Source: Streptomyces sp. Tu 3180 (GTDB lineage Bacteria; Actinomycetota; Actinomycetes; Streptomycetales; Streptomycetaceae). Taken from it: 64,000 nt of DNA. Each line of letters begins with the position of its first letter. The first letter of the stretch is position 1. Positions 55,177 to 63,889 of this stretch are shown here, piece by piece. Below the pieces are notes generated by a model. That model made no database searches. It saw only the letters and a list, made by a program, of their open reading frames with translations, and was not told the origin of the DNA. Both the position numbers and the translations under genes were made by a program. The stretch covers positions 744,001 through 808,000 of the forward strand of contig NZ_WOXS01000002.1 of assembly GCF_009852415.1 (NCBI RefSeq), given 5' to 3'.

Positions 55177-57075
55177 TCACCGCTGTGTGTGGCGCACCTC
55201 CACCGGGTCGAGGGCGATCCGGGTGCGGGTGGCGCCGTCCGCCCACGTGACCTCGATCGTCGCGTCGTTCACCAGCACCTCCTCGACGGCCTCCGCCAAG
55301 GGTGCGGCGCTGGGGTCCGCGGTGAGGGACGCCAGGACGACGTGCACGGAGGTGCCCCCGCACCGGCCGGTGAGGCGCGGCACCCGGGCCCAGCGGGTCC
55401 AGGCCGTGCCCCGGGGAGCGCGGACGAGGTCCGGGGAGGGGCTGTCCCAGCCGTGCAGGCCGTGCAGGGCGGACGTCAGGGGCTCCTCGGGGCCGGTGGC
55501 CCAGCCGGTGTGGGTGAGACGTGCCCCCTCCGGCGCTCCCACGACCCGGTGCACCCGCAGCTCGTACCGGCCGTGCGCCACCGTGACGCTGTCCACCCGC
55601 AGGCCCGGGACCATCGGCGGGCCCCCGGCGAAGACCGGCCGGTGCCAGGAGGCCGCCCAGCCCCAGCCGTCACCGTGCCCGGCGCCCAGGGGGTGGACGC
55701 GGCGGCGCACACTGCGCCGGCCGCCGACCTCCACCGACAGGTGGTTGTCCGGGACGTTCCCGGGCGCCGTGGGGCCGGTGCGGGTGGAATAGGCCTGGCG
55801 TCCGTAGTGCGGGTCGTCCCCGTCCGCCGTCTCGCCCTCGTGCGGGCGCACGTGGTCGCTGCCGTGGTTGTGCAGGCGTACGATCCCGTCGGCCCGCGTG
55901 GCCTGGACGAGCAGTCCCGGCGCGGGCAGTGCCAGCACGCGGTCGGACTCCTCCACCGGGGCGGCCTCCTCGCGGGCCGTCCAGAGGGCGTGGTCGGCGG
56001 GGGCGAGCAGGGCGACGAAGGCCTTCGACGCCCAGTACGGTGACGCGGGGCCCGAGTAGCTCTGCAGGGTGGCCTCGTGCGGGCCGTGCCAGCCCGCGCT
56101 CAGCAGTCCGTCGGCGGTCAGCGCGCCCCGCTCCAGGAAGTACCGCAGGCCGCCGCTCGCGATGCGGCGCGAGGCGCCCGGCGCCAGCGGGGTGTGGCCG
56201 GTCACCGCGCCCAGCGCGACGGCCGCCGAGGCGGCGAAGCGGTACGTCAGCGACCGGCCGAAGTGCAGCGGCGCCCCGTCCGCGCCGGACATCAGGGACA
56301 GGCCCTCCAGGTGGGTGCGCAGCCGGGCTCCGTGGTGGGCCAGGGCGTCCGCGTCGCCGGAGAGGTGGGCGTCGAGCACCGGGTACAGGTGCAGCGCCCA
56401 GCCGTTGTAGTGGTCGAAGGCGCGGCCGTCCCCGTCGGCGTACCAGCCGTCGCCCCGGTACCAGCTCTCCAGCAGGTCCAGCGCGCGCCGGCGGGCCGCC
56501 GCCGTCTCGGCGTCACCGCGGCCGACGGACTCCAGGAACCCGGCGACCGTGTAGGGGAAGAGGTACCAGTTGTTGGGCGCCGGGGTGTGCCGCAGCGCGC
56601 CCCGCAGCCACTGCTCCGCGCGGTCCTGGACGCCGGCGTCGAGGTGCTTCCACAACCAGGGTGCGGTCAGCCGCAGGCCGAGGGCGACCGACGCCGACTC
56701 GACCATCGGCTGGCCCTGCACGTCGTGGTCGAGGATCAGCGGCCAGGACTCGGTGTCGTCGCGCCCGGGGGTGCGGGTGCCGCAGGCGAGGCCCTGCGCG
56801 TAGCGCTCCAGCAGTCCGTGGGGGTCGTCCCCGTCCGCTCCGGCGACGCGGAAGGCGGCGGCGAGGAACGTCCTCGCGTACCCCTCCAGCCCGTCGGAGC
56901 GCACGCCCGAGCGCGAGGGGCGCCCCGGCAGGTCCAGCAGCGCGCACCCGGGGGTGCTCCAGCGCCAGGCCGCCGTGAGGAGCCCGTCCGCCACGGCCTC
57001 CCAGTGGGCGCGGGTGTAACCGGTGCGGGGACTCGAGTGACGGTTCTCGGCGGGCAGTTCGAACGGGATGTTCAT
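55177..57075 (-). CDS. DUF2264 family protein
   Basis: A 632-residue protein with an N-terminal alpha/alpha-barrel DUF2264 domain (about 15-380; ALLDLPGRPSRSGVRSDGLE, ESASVALGLRLTAPWLW, AFDHYNGWALHLYP) and a beta-sandwich C-terminal domain, the architecture of polysaccharide lyase-like and unsaturated-glycan-processing enzymes. No signal peptide, so it would act on imported oligosaccharides. The start ATG overlaps the stop of the upstream dehydrogenase gene (ATGA), making it the last gene of the sugar uptake operon. The precise reaction is unknown. Confidence 0.88.
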   Translation of the reverse strand: MNIPFELPAENRHSSPRTGYTRAHWEAVADGLLTAAWRWSTPGCALLDLPGRPSRSGVRSDGLEGYARTFLAAAFRVAGADGDDPHGLLERYAQGLACGTRTPGRDDTESWPLILDHDVQGQPMVESASVALGLRLTAPWLWKHLDAGVQDRAEQWLRGALRHTPAPNNWYLFPYTVAGFLESVGRGDAETAAARRRALDLLESWYRGDGWYADGDGRAFDHYNGWALHLYPVLDAHLSGDADALAHHGARLRTHLEGLSLMSGADGAPLHFGRSLTYRFAASAAVALGAVTGHTPLAPGASRRIASGGLRYFLERGALTADGLLSAGWHGPHEATLQSYSGPASPYWASKAFVALLAPADHALWTAREEAAPVEESDRVLALPAPGLLVQATRADGIVRLHNHGSDHVRPHEGETADGDDPHYGRQAYSTRTGPTAPGNVPDNHLSVEVGGRRSVRRRVHPLGAGHGDGWGWAASWHRPVFAGGPPMVPGLRVDSVTVAHGRYELRVHRVVGAPEGARLTHTGWATGPEEPLTSALHGLHGWDSPSPDLVRAPRGTAWTRWARVPRLTGRCGGTSVHVVLASLTADPSAAPLAEAVEEVLVNDATIEVTWADGATRTRIALDPVEVRHTQR

Positions 57076-58112
57076 GCCAGGAAGGCCAGCCTTTCGCGTC
57101 GTACGGGGTGGAGGAAGCCGTCGCCGGAGGCCCAGCGCGCGATCTCGCGGAGGGCGAGATCGGCCAGCCGGCGCCACTCGTTGCCCTGGGAGCCGGCGAG
57201 ATGGGGGGTGAGGAGGACGTTCTCGCACTGCCACAACGGGTGGTCGTGCGGCAGGACTTCGGGGTCGGTCACGTCGAGCACGGCGCGGACGCGGCCGGCC
57301 AGCGCGGCGTCGGTGAGCGCGTCCTGGTCGACGACCGCGCCGCGCGCCGTGTTGATCAGGACGGCGTCGGGGCGCATGGAGTCGATCAGCTCACGGCTGA
57401 CCAGGCCGCGCGTCCCGGGCAGCAGCGGGGTGTGCACGCTCACGGTGTCGGCGCGCCGGAACAGCTCCGCCAGCCCGACGCGCTCCACCCCGAGCTCCCC
57501 GGCCTCGCGTTCGTCGACGAACGGGTCGTACAGCAGTACGTCGACGTCGTGCGGGCGCAGCAGTTCGACGACCCGGCGGCCGATGGAGGACGCCGACAGG
57601 ACGCCCACGGTGCGGCGGTGGTTGCCGACCGAGCGGGGGGTGCGCAGCCAGTCCGGCCGGGTGCGCGAGGCGCGGTAGCCGCGCGCGCTCTCCAGGACCC
57701 GCTTGCCGGTGAGCAGGATCATGGCGAGGGTGTACTCCGCGACCGGCAGGGCGTTGGCCGCGGCGGCGGAGGAGACCTCGATGCCGCGGTCCCAGCAGGC
57801 GTCGGTGACGTGGCCGCGTACGCTGCCGGCGGTGTGCACGACGGCCCGCAGACGGGGCGCCGCCCGCAGCGCGTCCGCGTCCAGGGGCGGGCAGCCCCAG
57901 CCGGTGACCAGCAGCTCCACGCCGGAGAGCACGGAGCGGGCCCGGGGCGTGGTCAGGTCGTCCAGCACCGGCAGGGGTGCCAGGTCGCACAGCGCGGCGA
58001 GGGCGGCGAGCGAGTCGGGGTCGAGGACCGCCGAGGCGGCGTCCGGGGACATGGCCAGTGCGGCGCGGGGGCGGGAGCCGGGGCCGGACGTGGACGAGGT
58101 GGACTCGGTCAT
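57072..58112 (-). CDS. D-isomer-specific 2-hydroxyacid dehydrogenase
   Basis: A 346-residue NAD-dependent dehydrogenase. The cofactor-binding core reads VGVLSASSIGRRVVELLRPH, and catalytic Arg, Glu and His are in INTARGAVVDQDAL, DVTDPEVLP and LTPHLAGSQG. It presumably reduces or oxidises a sugar-derived hydroxyacid. It is translationally coupled to the DUF2264 gene and lies 31 bases downstream of the second permease gene, so it forms part of the same catabolic unit. Confidence 0.92.
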   Translation of the reverse strand: MTESTSSTSGPGSRPRAALAMSPDAASAVLDPDSLAALAALCDLAPLPVLDDLTTPRARSVLSGVELLVTGWGCPPLDADALRAAPRLRAVVHTAGSVRGHVTDACWDRGIEVSSAAAANALPVAEYTLAMILLTGKRVLESARGYRASRTRPDWLRTPRSVGNHRRTVGVLSASSIGRRVVELLRPHDVDVLLYDPFVDEREAGELGVERVGLAELFRRADTVSVHTPLLPGTRGLVSRELIDSMRPDAVLINTARGAVVDQDALTDAALAGRVRAVLDVTDPEVLPHDHPLWQCENVLLTPHLAGSQGNEWRRLADLALREIARWASGDGFLHPVRRERLAFLA

Positions 58113-58143
58113 GGCGATGACGGAACTCCTTGCGGGTGCGGGG

Positions 58144-59007
58144 TCACTTCACGGCGCCGGCGGTCAGACCGCTGCGCCAGAAGCGCTGGAGCAGGGCGAA
58201 GGCGAGGACGAGCGGCAGCACGGCGAGCAGCGCCCCCATGATGACGACGGGGTAGTACTCCGGCGAGACCGACGCGGAGCTGTTCCACTGGTACAGGCCG
58301 AGGCTGACGGGATACAGGTCCTGGTCGGACAGCATCACCATGGGCAGGAAGAAGTTGTTCCAGATCGCGGTGAGCTGGAAGAGGAAGACGGTGACCAGGC
58401 CGGGGCCGAGCATCCGCAGCGCCACCCGGACGTAGGTGGTCAGCTCCCCCGCGCCGTCGATGCGCGCGGCCTCCAGCACCTCGTCGGGCACGTAGCCCTG
58501 GCTGAAGACGCGGCCGAGGTAGACGCCGAACGGGTTGAACAGGACCGGGACGAACACCGCCCAGAAGGTGTTGACGACTCCCGCCCCGGAGGCCATCAGG
58601 TACAGCGGCAGGGCGAGGACGGTCTGCGGCACCATGACGGCGGCGAGCACCAGCCCGAACAGCTTCTCCTTGTGCCGGAAGCGGTACTTGTCGAAGGCGT
58701 AGCCGCAGGCGACGCTCACCAGCGAGCCGACGGCGGCGCCGAGCACGGCGTACAGCAGGCTGTTGACGTACCAGCGTCCGTACAGGCCGCCGTCCATGGC
58801 GAACAGGTCGCCCAGGTTCCGCAGGAAGGAGAAGTCGCCCAGGGACAGCAGGTCGCTGCCGAACAGCGCGTCCCGGTTCTTGGCGGCGGCGAGCACCAGC
58901 CACAGCACGGGCAGCAGCGTGTAGAGGACGGACAGGCCGACGACGGCGTTGACCGTGGCCCGGCCCAGCAGCCGGGGGTGCGGCCGGGTGCTGTCGGTGA
59001 CGCTCAT
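58144..59007 (-). CDS. Carbohydrate ABC transporter permease (MalG type)
   Basis: A 287-residue inner-membrane permease with six transmembrane helices and the EAA loop (VLEAARIDGAGELTTYVRVA) that contacts the ATPase. Its start overlaps the stop of the partner permease gene (ATGA). No ATPase gene is present, as in many streptomycete sugar importers that use the shared ATPase MsiK; this last point is inferred. Confidence 0.95.
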   Translation of the reverse strand: MSVTDSTRPHPRLLGRATVNAVVGLSVLYTLLPVLWLVLAAAKNRDALFGSDLLSLGDFSFLRNLGDLFAMDGGLYGRWYVNSLLYAVLGAAVGSLVSVACGYAFDKYRFRHKEKLFGLVLAAVMVPQTVLALPLYLMASGAGVVNTFWAVFVPVLFNPFGVYLGRVFSQGYVPDEVLEAARIDGAGELTTYVRVALRMLGPGLVTVFLFQLTAIWNNFFLPMVMLSDQDLYPVSLGLYQWNSSASVSPEYYPVVIMGALLAVLPLVLAFALLQRFWRSGLTAGAVK

Positions 59008-59978
59008 CGGGCCTCCTCGGCGGCGGCGTTGCGGCTGGTGAAGCGGGTGACGCCGTAGGACAGGGCGACGGTGCACAGCAGCAGGACGACCGAGGCGGCC
59101 GCGGCCAGGCTGTAGTTGTTGCGGGTGAAGGCCGCGTCGTAGATGTACATGCTGGGCGAGAACCGGGAGTTGATCATCGGTGAGGACTGGCTGAGCAGCA
59201 TCGGCTCGGTGAACAGCTGCAGGGCCCAGATCAGGGTGAACATCGCGACCATCACGGTGGAGGCCCGCACCAGCGGGGTCTTGACCCGGAGCGCGGTGCG
59301 CACGGGGCCGGCGCCGTCGACGACGGCGGCCTCGATCACCTCGCGGGGAACGGCCTGCAGGGCGGCGTAGAAGACCACCGTGTTGTAGCCGAGGTTGCTC
59401 CACAGGGCGATGTTCACGATGGACGGCAGGACGGTGTGCACGCCCAGGAAGTCGACGGTGACGTCGGCGCGGGCGAGCAGGTCGACGACCGGGCTGATGC
59501 CGGGGGTGTACAGGTACAGCCAGATCAGGGCGGCGATGATGCCGGGCACCGCGTGCGGCAGGAAGAGACCGAGCTGGGCCCAGGCGCGCAGGCGGACGGC
59601 TCCGGAGTCCAGCAGCAGGGCGAGGGCGAGCGCGCCGGCCACCACGAGCGGGATGTAGACCAGGCAGTACAGGGCGACGGTGCCGAGTCCGCCGAGGAAG
59701 GTCGGGTCGGTCAGGACGGCGGCGTAGGCGCGCAGTCCCACGAAGACGGTGCGCTCGGGACCGAAGCCGAGGCCGGGCTGGTCGTCGCTGTGGAAGCTCA
59801 GGTACACCGCCGTGCCGACGGGGACGAGGAAGACGGTGACCAGCAGGAGGAAGAAGGGCGTCATCAGCACGCCGCAGGCGCCCAGCCGGCGGCGGCGGGC
59901 GGTCCTGCGGAGACGGCCGGCGGGGAGGACGGTGGGCGGTGCGGGGGTCCGCACGGGGTGCCCGGTGGTCGCGGTCAT
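59004..59978 (-). CDS. Carbohydrate ABC transporter permease (MalF type)
   Basis: A 324-residue permease: an N-terminal basic segment, then six transmembrane helices and the EAA loop VIEAAVVDGAGPVRTALRVK. It pairs with the MalG-type subunit to form the channel and receives substrate from the solute-binding lipoprotein encoded just upstream. The ATG at 59978 lies 27 bases from the binding-protein stop. Confidence 0.95.
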   Translation of the reverse strand: MTATTGHPVRTPAPPTVLPAGRLRRTARRRRLGACGVLMTPFFLLLVTVFLVPVGTAVYLSFHSDDQPGLGFGPERTVFVGLRAYAAVLTDPTFLGGLGTVALYCLVYIPLVVAGALALALLLDSGAVRLRAWAQLGLFLPHAVPGIIAALIWLYLYTPGISPVVDLLARADVTVDFLGVHTVLPSIVNIALWSNLGYNTVVFYAALQAVPREVIEAAVVDGAGPVRTALRVKTPLVRASTVMVAMFTLIWALQLFTEPMLLSQSSPMINSRFSPSMYIYDAAFTRNNYSLAAAASVVLLLCTVALSYGVTRFTSRNAAAEEAR

Positions 59979-60005
59979 GAGGGTGTCACCTGCCTTTCGG
60001 GCGGC

Positions 60006-61346
60006 TCAGGTGCTGTGCTGGGTGGTCGACAGGCCGAGGGCCAGCAGGTCGGGCATGGTGCCCTCCTGGGCGGCGCGCACCGCGTCGACGAGGGAGCCGC
60101 GGCCCGCGCCGACGCGGGCGAAGGAGTCCTGCATGACCTTGCCGGTGGCGGTCATCCGCGGGCCCCAGACCCAGCCGTCGCGGATCTTCTCCGCCTCCTG
60201 CCGGAAGAGGCCGTAGACGTCCTGGCCGCCGTAGTAGGACCGGTCGAAGGCGTCCCGGCCGACCGCGACCAGGGCGGAGGCCGCCGGGTACTGGCTGCTG
60301 GTGCCGCTGGAGAGGCGGGCGCGCAGGGCGTCGGGGTGGGAGACCTGCCACTCGATGAACTCCATCGCCGCCTCGGGGTGGCGGCTGTCCTTGGTGACGG
60401 CGAACGTGGAGCCGCCGTGCGTGCCGACGGCGGGGCGGCCCGGGTCCCACTGCGGCAGCGGGGCGATGCGCCACTGGTCTCGCTGACCGGGGCGGGCGTT
60501 CATCTGGGCACCGGCGTCCCAGGCCCCGCTGAGCCGGGTGAGGACCAGGCCGCCCCCGATCTGGGCGTCGGACTGCCTGCTCTCGACGGCGTTCACGAAG
60601 ACGTCGCCGCGGTCGATGAGGTCCTGCCAGTACGCCGCCACGCGCCGGGTCGGCGCGTCGGCGAGGGAGACGTTCCAGGCGCCGTCGCGGGTGTCGAACC
60701 ACTGGGCCCCCGCCTGCCAGGAGTAGGCGGCGAACTGGGTGGCCCCGTCGGTGGGGAACAGCACGAGCCGCCGGTCGGGCGCCTTGCGGCGCACGGTGGA
60801 CGCGAGGGCGGCGAACTCCTCCCAGGTGCGCGGGACCTCCAGTCCGTAGCGGTCGAAGAGGTCGGCGCGGTAGTGCATGACCATGGGCTCCACGTCCAGC
60901 GGCACGCTGAACGTCCGTCCCTGGAAGGTGGTCAGGCCGAAGGCCTGGGGCAGCAGCTTCGCCCGCAGGGAGTCGCCGACCAGGTCGGTGACGTCGAGGG
61001 CGACGCCGTCGATGGCGAAGCCCGGCACCTGCGGGTACTCGATCGTGGCGACGTCGGGGGCGTTGCCGGCCCGGGCGGCGTTGCTGAGCTTGGCGTAGCC
61101 GCCCTGGCCGCCGGAGGGGATCTGCTGGAAGTCGACCTGGATGCGGTCGTGCGTGCGGTTGAAGGCGTCGACGACCTCCTGGCTGCCGCGCAGGGCGGAC
61201 CAGAAGGTGACGCGTGTGGCCTTGCTGGTACCTCTCGTGCTGCGTGACGGGGCCTGCGCTCCCCCGCTGCAGGCGCCCAGGGCTCCTGTCAGCGGCGCGG
61301 CGGCCATCGCGGCGAGCACGGATCGACGGGGGTGTCGACCGGGCAT
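60006..61346 (-). CDS. Sugar-binding lipoprotein of an ABC importer
   Basis: A 446-residue extracellular solute-binding protein (family 1). The N-terminus has RRSVLAAMAAAPLTGALGAC with a lipobox cysteine and a twin-arginine-like start, so it is probably exported by Tat and lipid-anchored. The body shows TRVTFWSALRGSQEVVDAFN and PLDVEPMVMHYRADLFDRYG typical of oligosaccharide-binding proteins. It is the first gene of a five-gene operon (binding protein, two permeases, dehydrogenase, DUF2264) and carries an operator-like palindrome 110 bases upstream. Confidence 0.94.
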   Translation of the reverse strand: MPGRHPRRSVLAAMAAAPLTGALGACSGGAQAPSRSTRGTSKATRVTFWSALRGSQEVVDAFNRTHDRIQVDFQQIPSGGQGGYAKLSNAARAGNAPDVATIEYPQVPGFAIDGVALDVTDLVGDSLRAKLLPQAFGLTTFQGRTFSVPLDVEPMVMHYRADLFDRYGLEVPRTWEEFAALASTVRRKAPDRRLVLFPTDGATQFAAYSWQAGAQWFDTRDGAWNVSLADAPTRRVAAYWQDLIDRGDVFVNAVESRQSDAQIGGGLVLTRLSGAWDAGAQMNARPGQRDQWRIAPLPQWDPGRPAVGTHGGSTFAVTKDSRHPEAAMEFIEWQVSHPDALRARLSSGTSSQYPAASALVAVGRDAFDRSYYGGQDVYGLFRQEAEKIRDGWVWGPRMTATGKVMQDSFARVGAGRGSLVDAVRAAQEGTMPDLLALGLSTTQHST

Positions 61347-61453
61347 GGCGCCTCCCGCGGCTCCTGCGTGTCGGGGACACGGCTGTTCGGGACACGGGAA
61401 TCCTCAACGCCCGACCGACAAACGGTCAATAGATCGATCAGAAGAAAATGAAA

Positions 61454-61463
61454 CGTTCAAACG
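61454..61463. promoter_or_regulatory. Operator copy 1 (CGTTCAAACG) before the sugar operon
   Basis: CGTTCAAACG (CGTT-CA-AACG) lies two bases after the regulator stop and about 108 bases before the binding-protein start. The identical palindrome recurs before the regulator gene. Confidence 0.65.
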
Positions 61464-61464
61464 C

Positions 61465-62601
61465 TCATCGCGTTGGTCGCGCTCGTCCTGCTCGCTCCGC
61501 CCGTTCCCCGGAGCCGGCCCGCGCACGGGTCGATCCGCGCACGCTCAGCGCCGGCAGCAGTTCGATCCGCCGCACCGGCCCCGCGGGGCCGCGCGGCGCG
61601 TCGAGCCGCTGGAGCAGCAGCTCCGCCGCGGCCCGTCCGACGTCCGCCTTGGGCGGGGCGACGGCCGTCAGCGGCGTGGTCCCGAGCCCGGCCACCACGT
61701 CGTCGTACGCCACGACCGAGCAGTCCTCGGGCACCCGCACGCCGTCGTCCGCCAGCTGCTGCACGAGCATCAGCGCGTCGACGTCGCCGTGCAGCACCGC
61801 CGCCGTGGCGCCCGTCTCGCGCAGCAGCGCGGACAGCTCCGCCGTCTCCCGGGCCGTGTACGGACCGTCCTGGCCCGCCCCCGGGGCGCTCAGCGTCCAC
61901 GCCCACCGCTCCACCAGCGGATGCTCCTCGGCGATCCGCGCGAACGCGGCCCGCAGGGTGCGCGCGGTGGGGCTGTCGTCCCGGGTGGCGAACACGATCC
62001 GCCGGTGGCCGAGTTCCACCAGGTGCTGCACGGCGAGCCGGGCGCCGTAGCCGTGGTCGGAGCAGACCGAGTCCATCGCGTGCAGCGCGCTGCCCGCCCG
62101 GGGCCGCCGCTCCATCAGCACCGCGGGCACGTCCAGCGCGGCGAGCCAGGCGCAGTCGCCCTCCTCGTCGGCCCGGGTGCGCCAGCGCGGGGCCAGCAGA
62201 AGGCCCGTGGCGCCGTCCGCGAGGGCCCGCTCCACCAGGGGCCGCTCGGCACCGGCCACCTGCGGCGCGATGTGCAGCGCGATGCGCTTGCCGGCCGCCT
62301 CGAGCACCGACCGGGCGCCGTGCAGGGACTCGTAGAGGTAGGAGTGCCGCTCCGGGACGACGACGGCCACCGCGTCCCCGTCCGGGGGCGTCGTCGCGGG
62401 CGGTTCCTGTGCGGCGAGGGCGGAGCGGACGACGCCGTGCCCGCGCCGCAGCCTGCCCTCGCGGGCCAGCTCCTCCACGTCCCGGCGCACCGTCACCACC
62501 GACACCTGCAGCTCGGCGGCGAGGTCGCTCACCCGCGCCGAACCGCGGGCCTCGATCGCGGCCAGGATCCGCTGTCTCCTGAGCTCGACCGGCTCCCGCA
62601 T
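61465..62601 (-). CDS. DeoR-type/LacI-type hybrid transcriptional regulator
   Basis: A 378-residue regulator with a DeoR-like N-terminal winged helix (RRQRILAAIEARGSARVSDL, LQVSVVTVRRDVEELAREG) fused to a LacI/periplasmic-binding-protein-like sugar-sensing domain (DDGVRVPEDCSVVAYDDVVA). It is most likely the repressor of the adjacent ABC operon, relieved by a sugar. The ATG at 62601 has GGGAGGGG; the frame remains open upstream. A matching 10-bp palindrome lies before its own gene and before the operon. Confidence 0.93.
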   Translation of the reverse strand: MREPVELRRQRILAAIEARGSARVSDLAAELQVSVVTVRRDVEELAREGRLRRGHGVVRSALAAQEPPATTPPDGDAVAVVVPERHSYLYESLHGARSVLEAAGKRIALHIAPQVAGAERPLVERALADGATGLLLAPRWRTRADEEGDCAWLAALDVPAVLMERRPRAGSALHAMDSVCSDHGYGARLAVQHLVELGHRRIVFATRDDSPTARTLRAAFARIAEEHPLVERWAWTLSAPGAGQDGPYTARETAELSALLRETGATAAVLHGDVDALMLVQQLADDGVRVPEDCSVVAYDDVVAGLGTTPLTAVAPPKADVGRAAAELLLQRLDAPRGPAGPVRRIELLPALSVRGSTRARAGSGERAERAGRARPTR

Positions 62602-62626
62602 GGGACCCCTCCCGCGCCTGGATGTT

Positions 62627-62636
62627 CGTTTGAACG
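62627..62636. promoter_or_regulatory. Operator copy 2 (CGTTTGAACG) before the regulator gene
   Basis: CGTTTGAACG is the exact reverse complement of the site at 61454-61463 and lies 26 bases upstream of the regulator start, suggesting autoregulation. Confidence 0.65.
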
Positions 62637-62767
62637 ATACGGGCATCATAACGATCGGCCGGAGGGCCTCGGCGGTGGCCGGTACGGCGCCGGACGGCCG
62701 GCCGACGGCGGACACCGGTCACGGTGCCCGCCGTCGGCCGGGGGCGCGCCGGATCGCGCCCGGGATC

Positions 62768-63055
62768 ATGGCGAGCGGGCCGCCCGGGGCGGGTGCGGCG
62801 GCCGTGGCCCGCGTGGAGGTCACCGGTGTCGAGCGGGTGGCCCGGACCAGCACCTTCGTGCGGAAGTCCGTCCCCGGCGGCGAGTTCCGCCCGGCCGACG
62901 TCAACGGCCTGCCCGCGCTGCTGGTCGTCAAGGACGGGACGGTCGCGGCGCCGGTGTGCGCGACCGCGGGGCCGGACGGCATCGACGGCCTGTACCGGAT
63001 CCTGACGCCGGAGAAGCTGCGGGCCCACGAGCGGTCGGCCCGTCGGGCCCGCTGA
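62768..63055 (+). pseudogene. Remnant of an ECF41 (SigJ-like) sigma factor C-terminal domain
   Basis: About 95 residues from an ATG at 62768 end in VNGLPALLVVKDGTVAAPVC and GIDGLYRILTPEKLRAH, matching the end of the SnoaL-like C-terminal extension of ECF41 sigma factors (VNGxPALxxxxDGxV to NPDKL). The sigma2 and sigma4 DNA-binding regions are absent, so it is a 3' fragment or a stand-alone SnoaL-tail gene. Upstream frames show no sigma homology. Confidence 0.55.
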
Positions 63056-63070
63056 GCCGGCTCCCCGCGG

Positions 63071-63889
63071 TCAGCCGGCCGCGGTCACCTCCACGGCGAG
63101 GTCGTTGTCGACGGTGTAGTAGGGCCGTACGGCGGCCCCGCCGACGGTGACCCTCGGGTACACGTACACCCCCTTGCGGTCCGCCACGTCGTCGAACAGG
63201 CGGCCGATCCTGACCGGGGGCGCGCCGGCCGCGGGCCGGAGGAAGGCGTCCCAGACCCGGGAGCCCGGGGTCCCCTCCGCCAGTTCCGCGTAGTCGACCG
63301 TGAAGGAGAAGTCCCCGTCCCCCGCCGGGCGGGGCCGGTACTCGCGCTCGGTTCCCCCGCCGCGCAGCCGCAGCCGCACGGCGGCGTCCCCGGAGAGTTC
63401 GGCGCCGTGGAGACGGGCGCGGACCGTCATCGCCCCGTCCGCGATGTCGATGGGTCCGGCCTCCGCGTGGGCGGTGCGCCGCCAGGCGCGGAGGGCGAGG
63501 AAGCCGTCCTTGGTGGCGTACGGCACCCTGACGGCCACCGGGGACGTCCACTGGCGCGCGCCCCCGTCGACGAGCAGCCGCAGGTCCCGCAGCCCGGGGC
63601 GCAGCCGCTCGCGTCCGGCGTCCGGTCCGCGCAGCAGGTACGCGTCCCAGCGGCCCTCCGCGAGCACCGGCCGGGGTTCCAGCACGGCGCGGAGGTGGTC
63701 GCCGCCGGGTTCGAGGCCGAGGACGTGCGACGCCTCCTCGGGCCGTCCCTTCTTCGGCCGCAGGACCAGCAGCAGCCGGGGGTGCGCCGCGCCTGCTTCC
63801 GCCTGCGGCAGCCGCAGGCGGAAGGTGATCCGGCCGTCGGTGCCGGCCGAGCAGTCGGCGCGGAGTTCCGTGGTGCGTGCGGTGCTCAT
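63071..63889 (-). CDS. Hypothetical protein of glycan-cluster type
   Basis: A 272-residue beta-rich protein made of two similar halves: LLVDGGARQWTSPVAVRVPY / GFLALRAW in the first and DAFLRPAAGAPPVRIGRLFD / GVYVYPRVTVGG in the second. It is often annotated simply as a transferase beside glycosyltransferase genes in Streptomyces (recollection, not checked). No signal peptide or catalytic motif is evident. The ATG at 63889 has GGAAGGGA and overlaps the stop of the gene running in from the right edge, so the pair is co-translated. Confidence 0.65.
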   Translation of the reverse strand: MSTARTTELRADCSAGTDGRITFRLRLPQAEAGAAHPRLLLVLRPKKGRPEEASHVLGLEPGGDHLRAVLEPRPVLAEGRWDAYLLRGPDAGRERLRPGLRDLRLLVDGGARQWTSPVAVRVPYATKDGFLALRAWRRTAHAEAGPIDIADGAMTVRARLHGAELSGDAAVRLRLRGGGTEREYRPRPAGDGDFSFTVDYAELAEGTPGSRVWDAFLRPAAGAPPVRIGRLFDDVADRKGVYVYPRVTVGGAAVRPYYTVDNDLAVEVTAAG

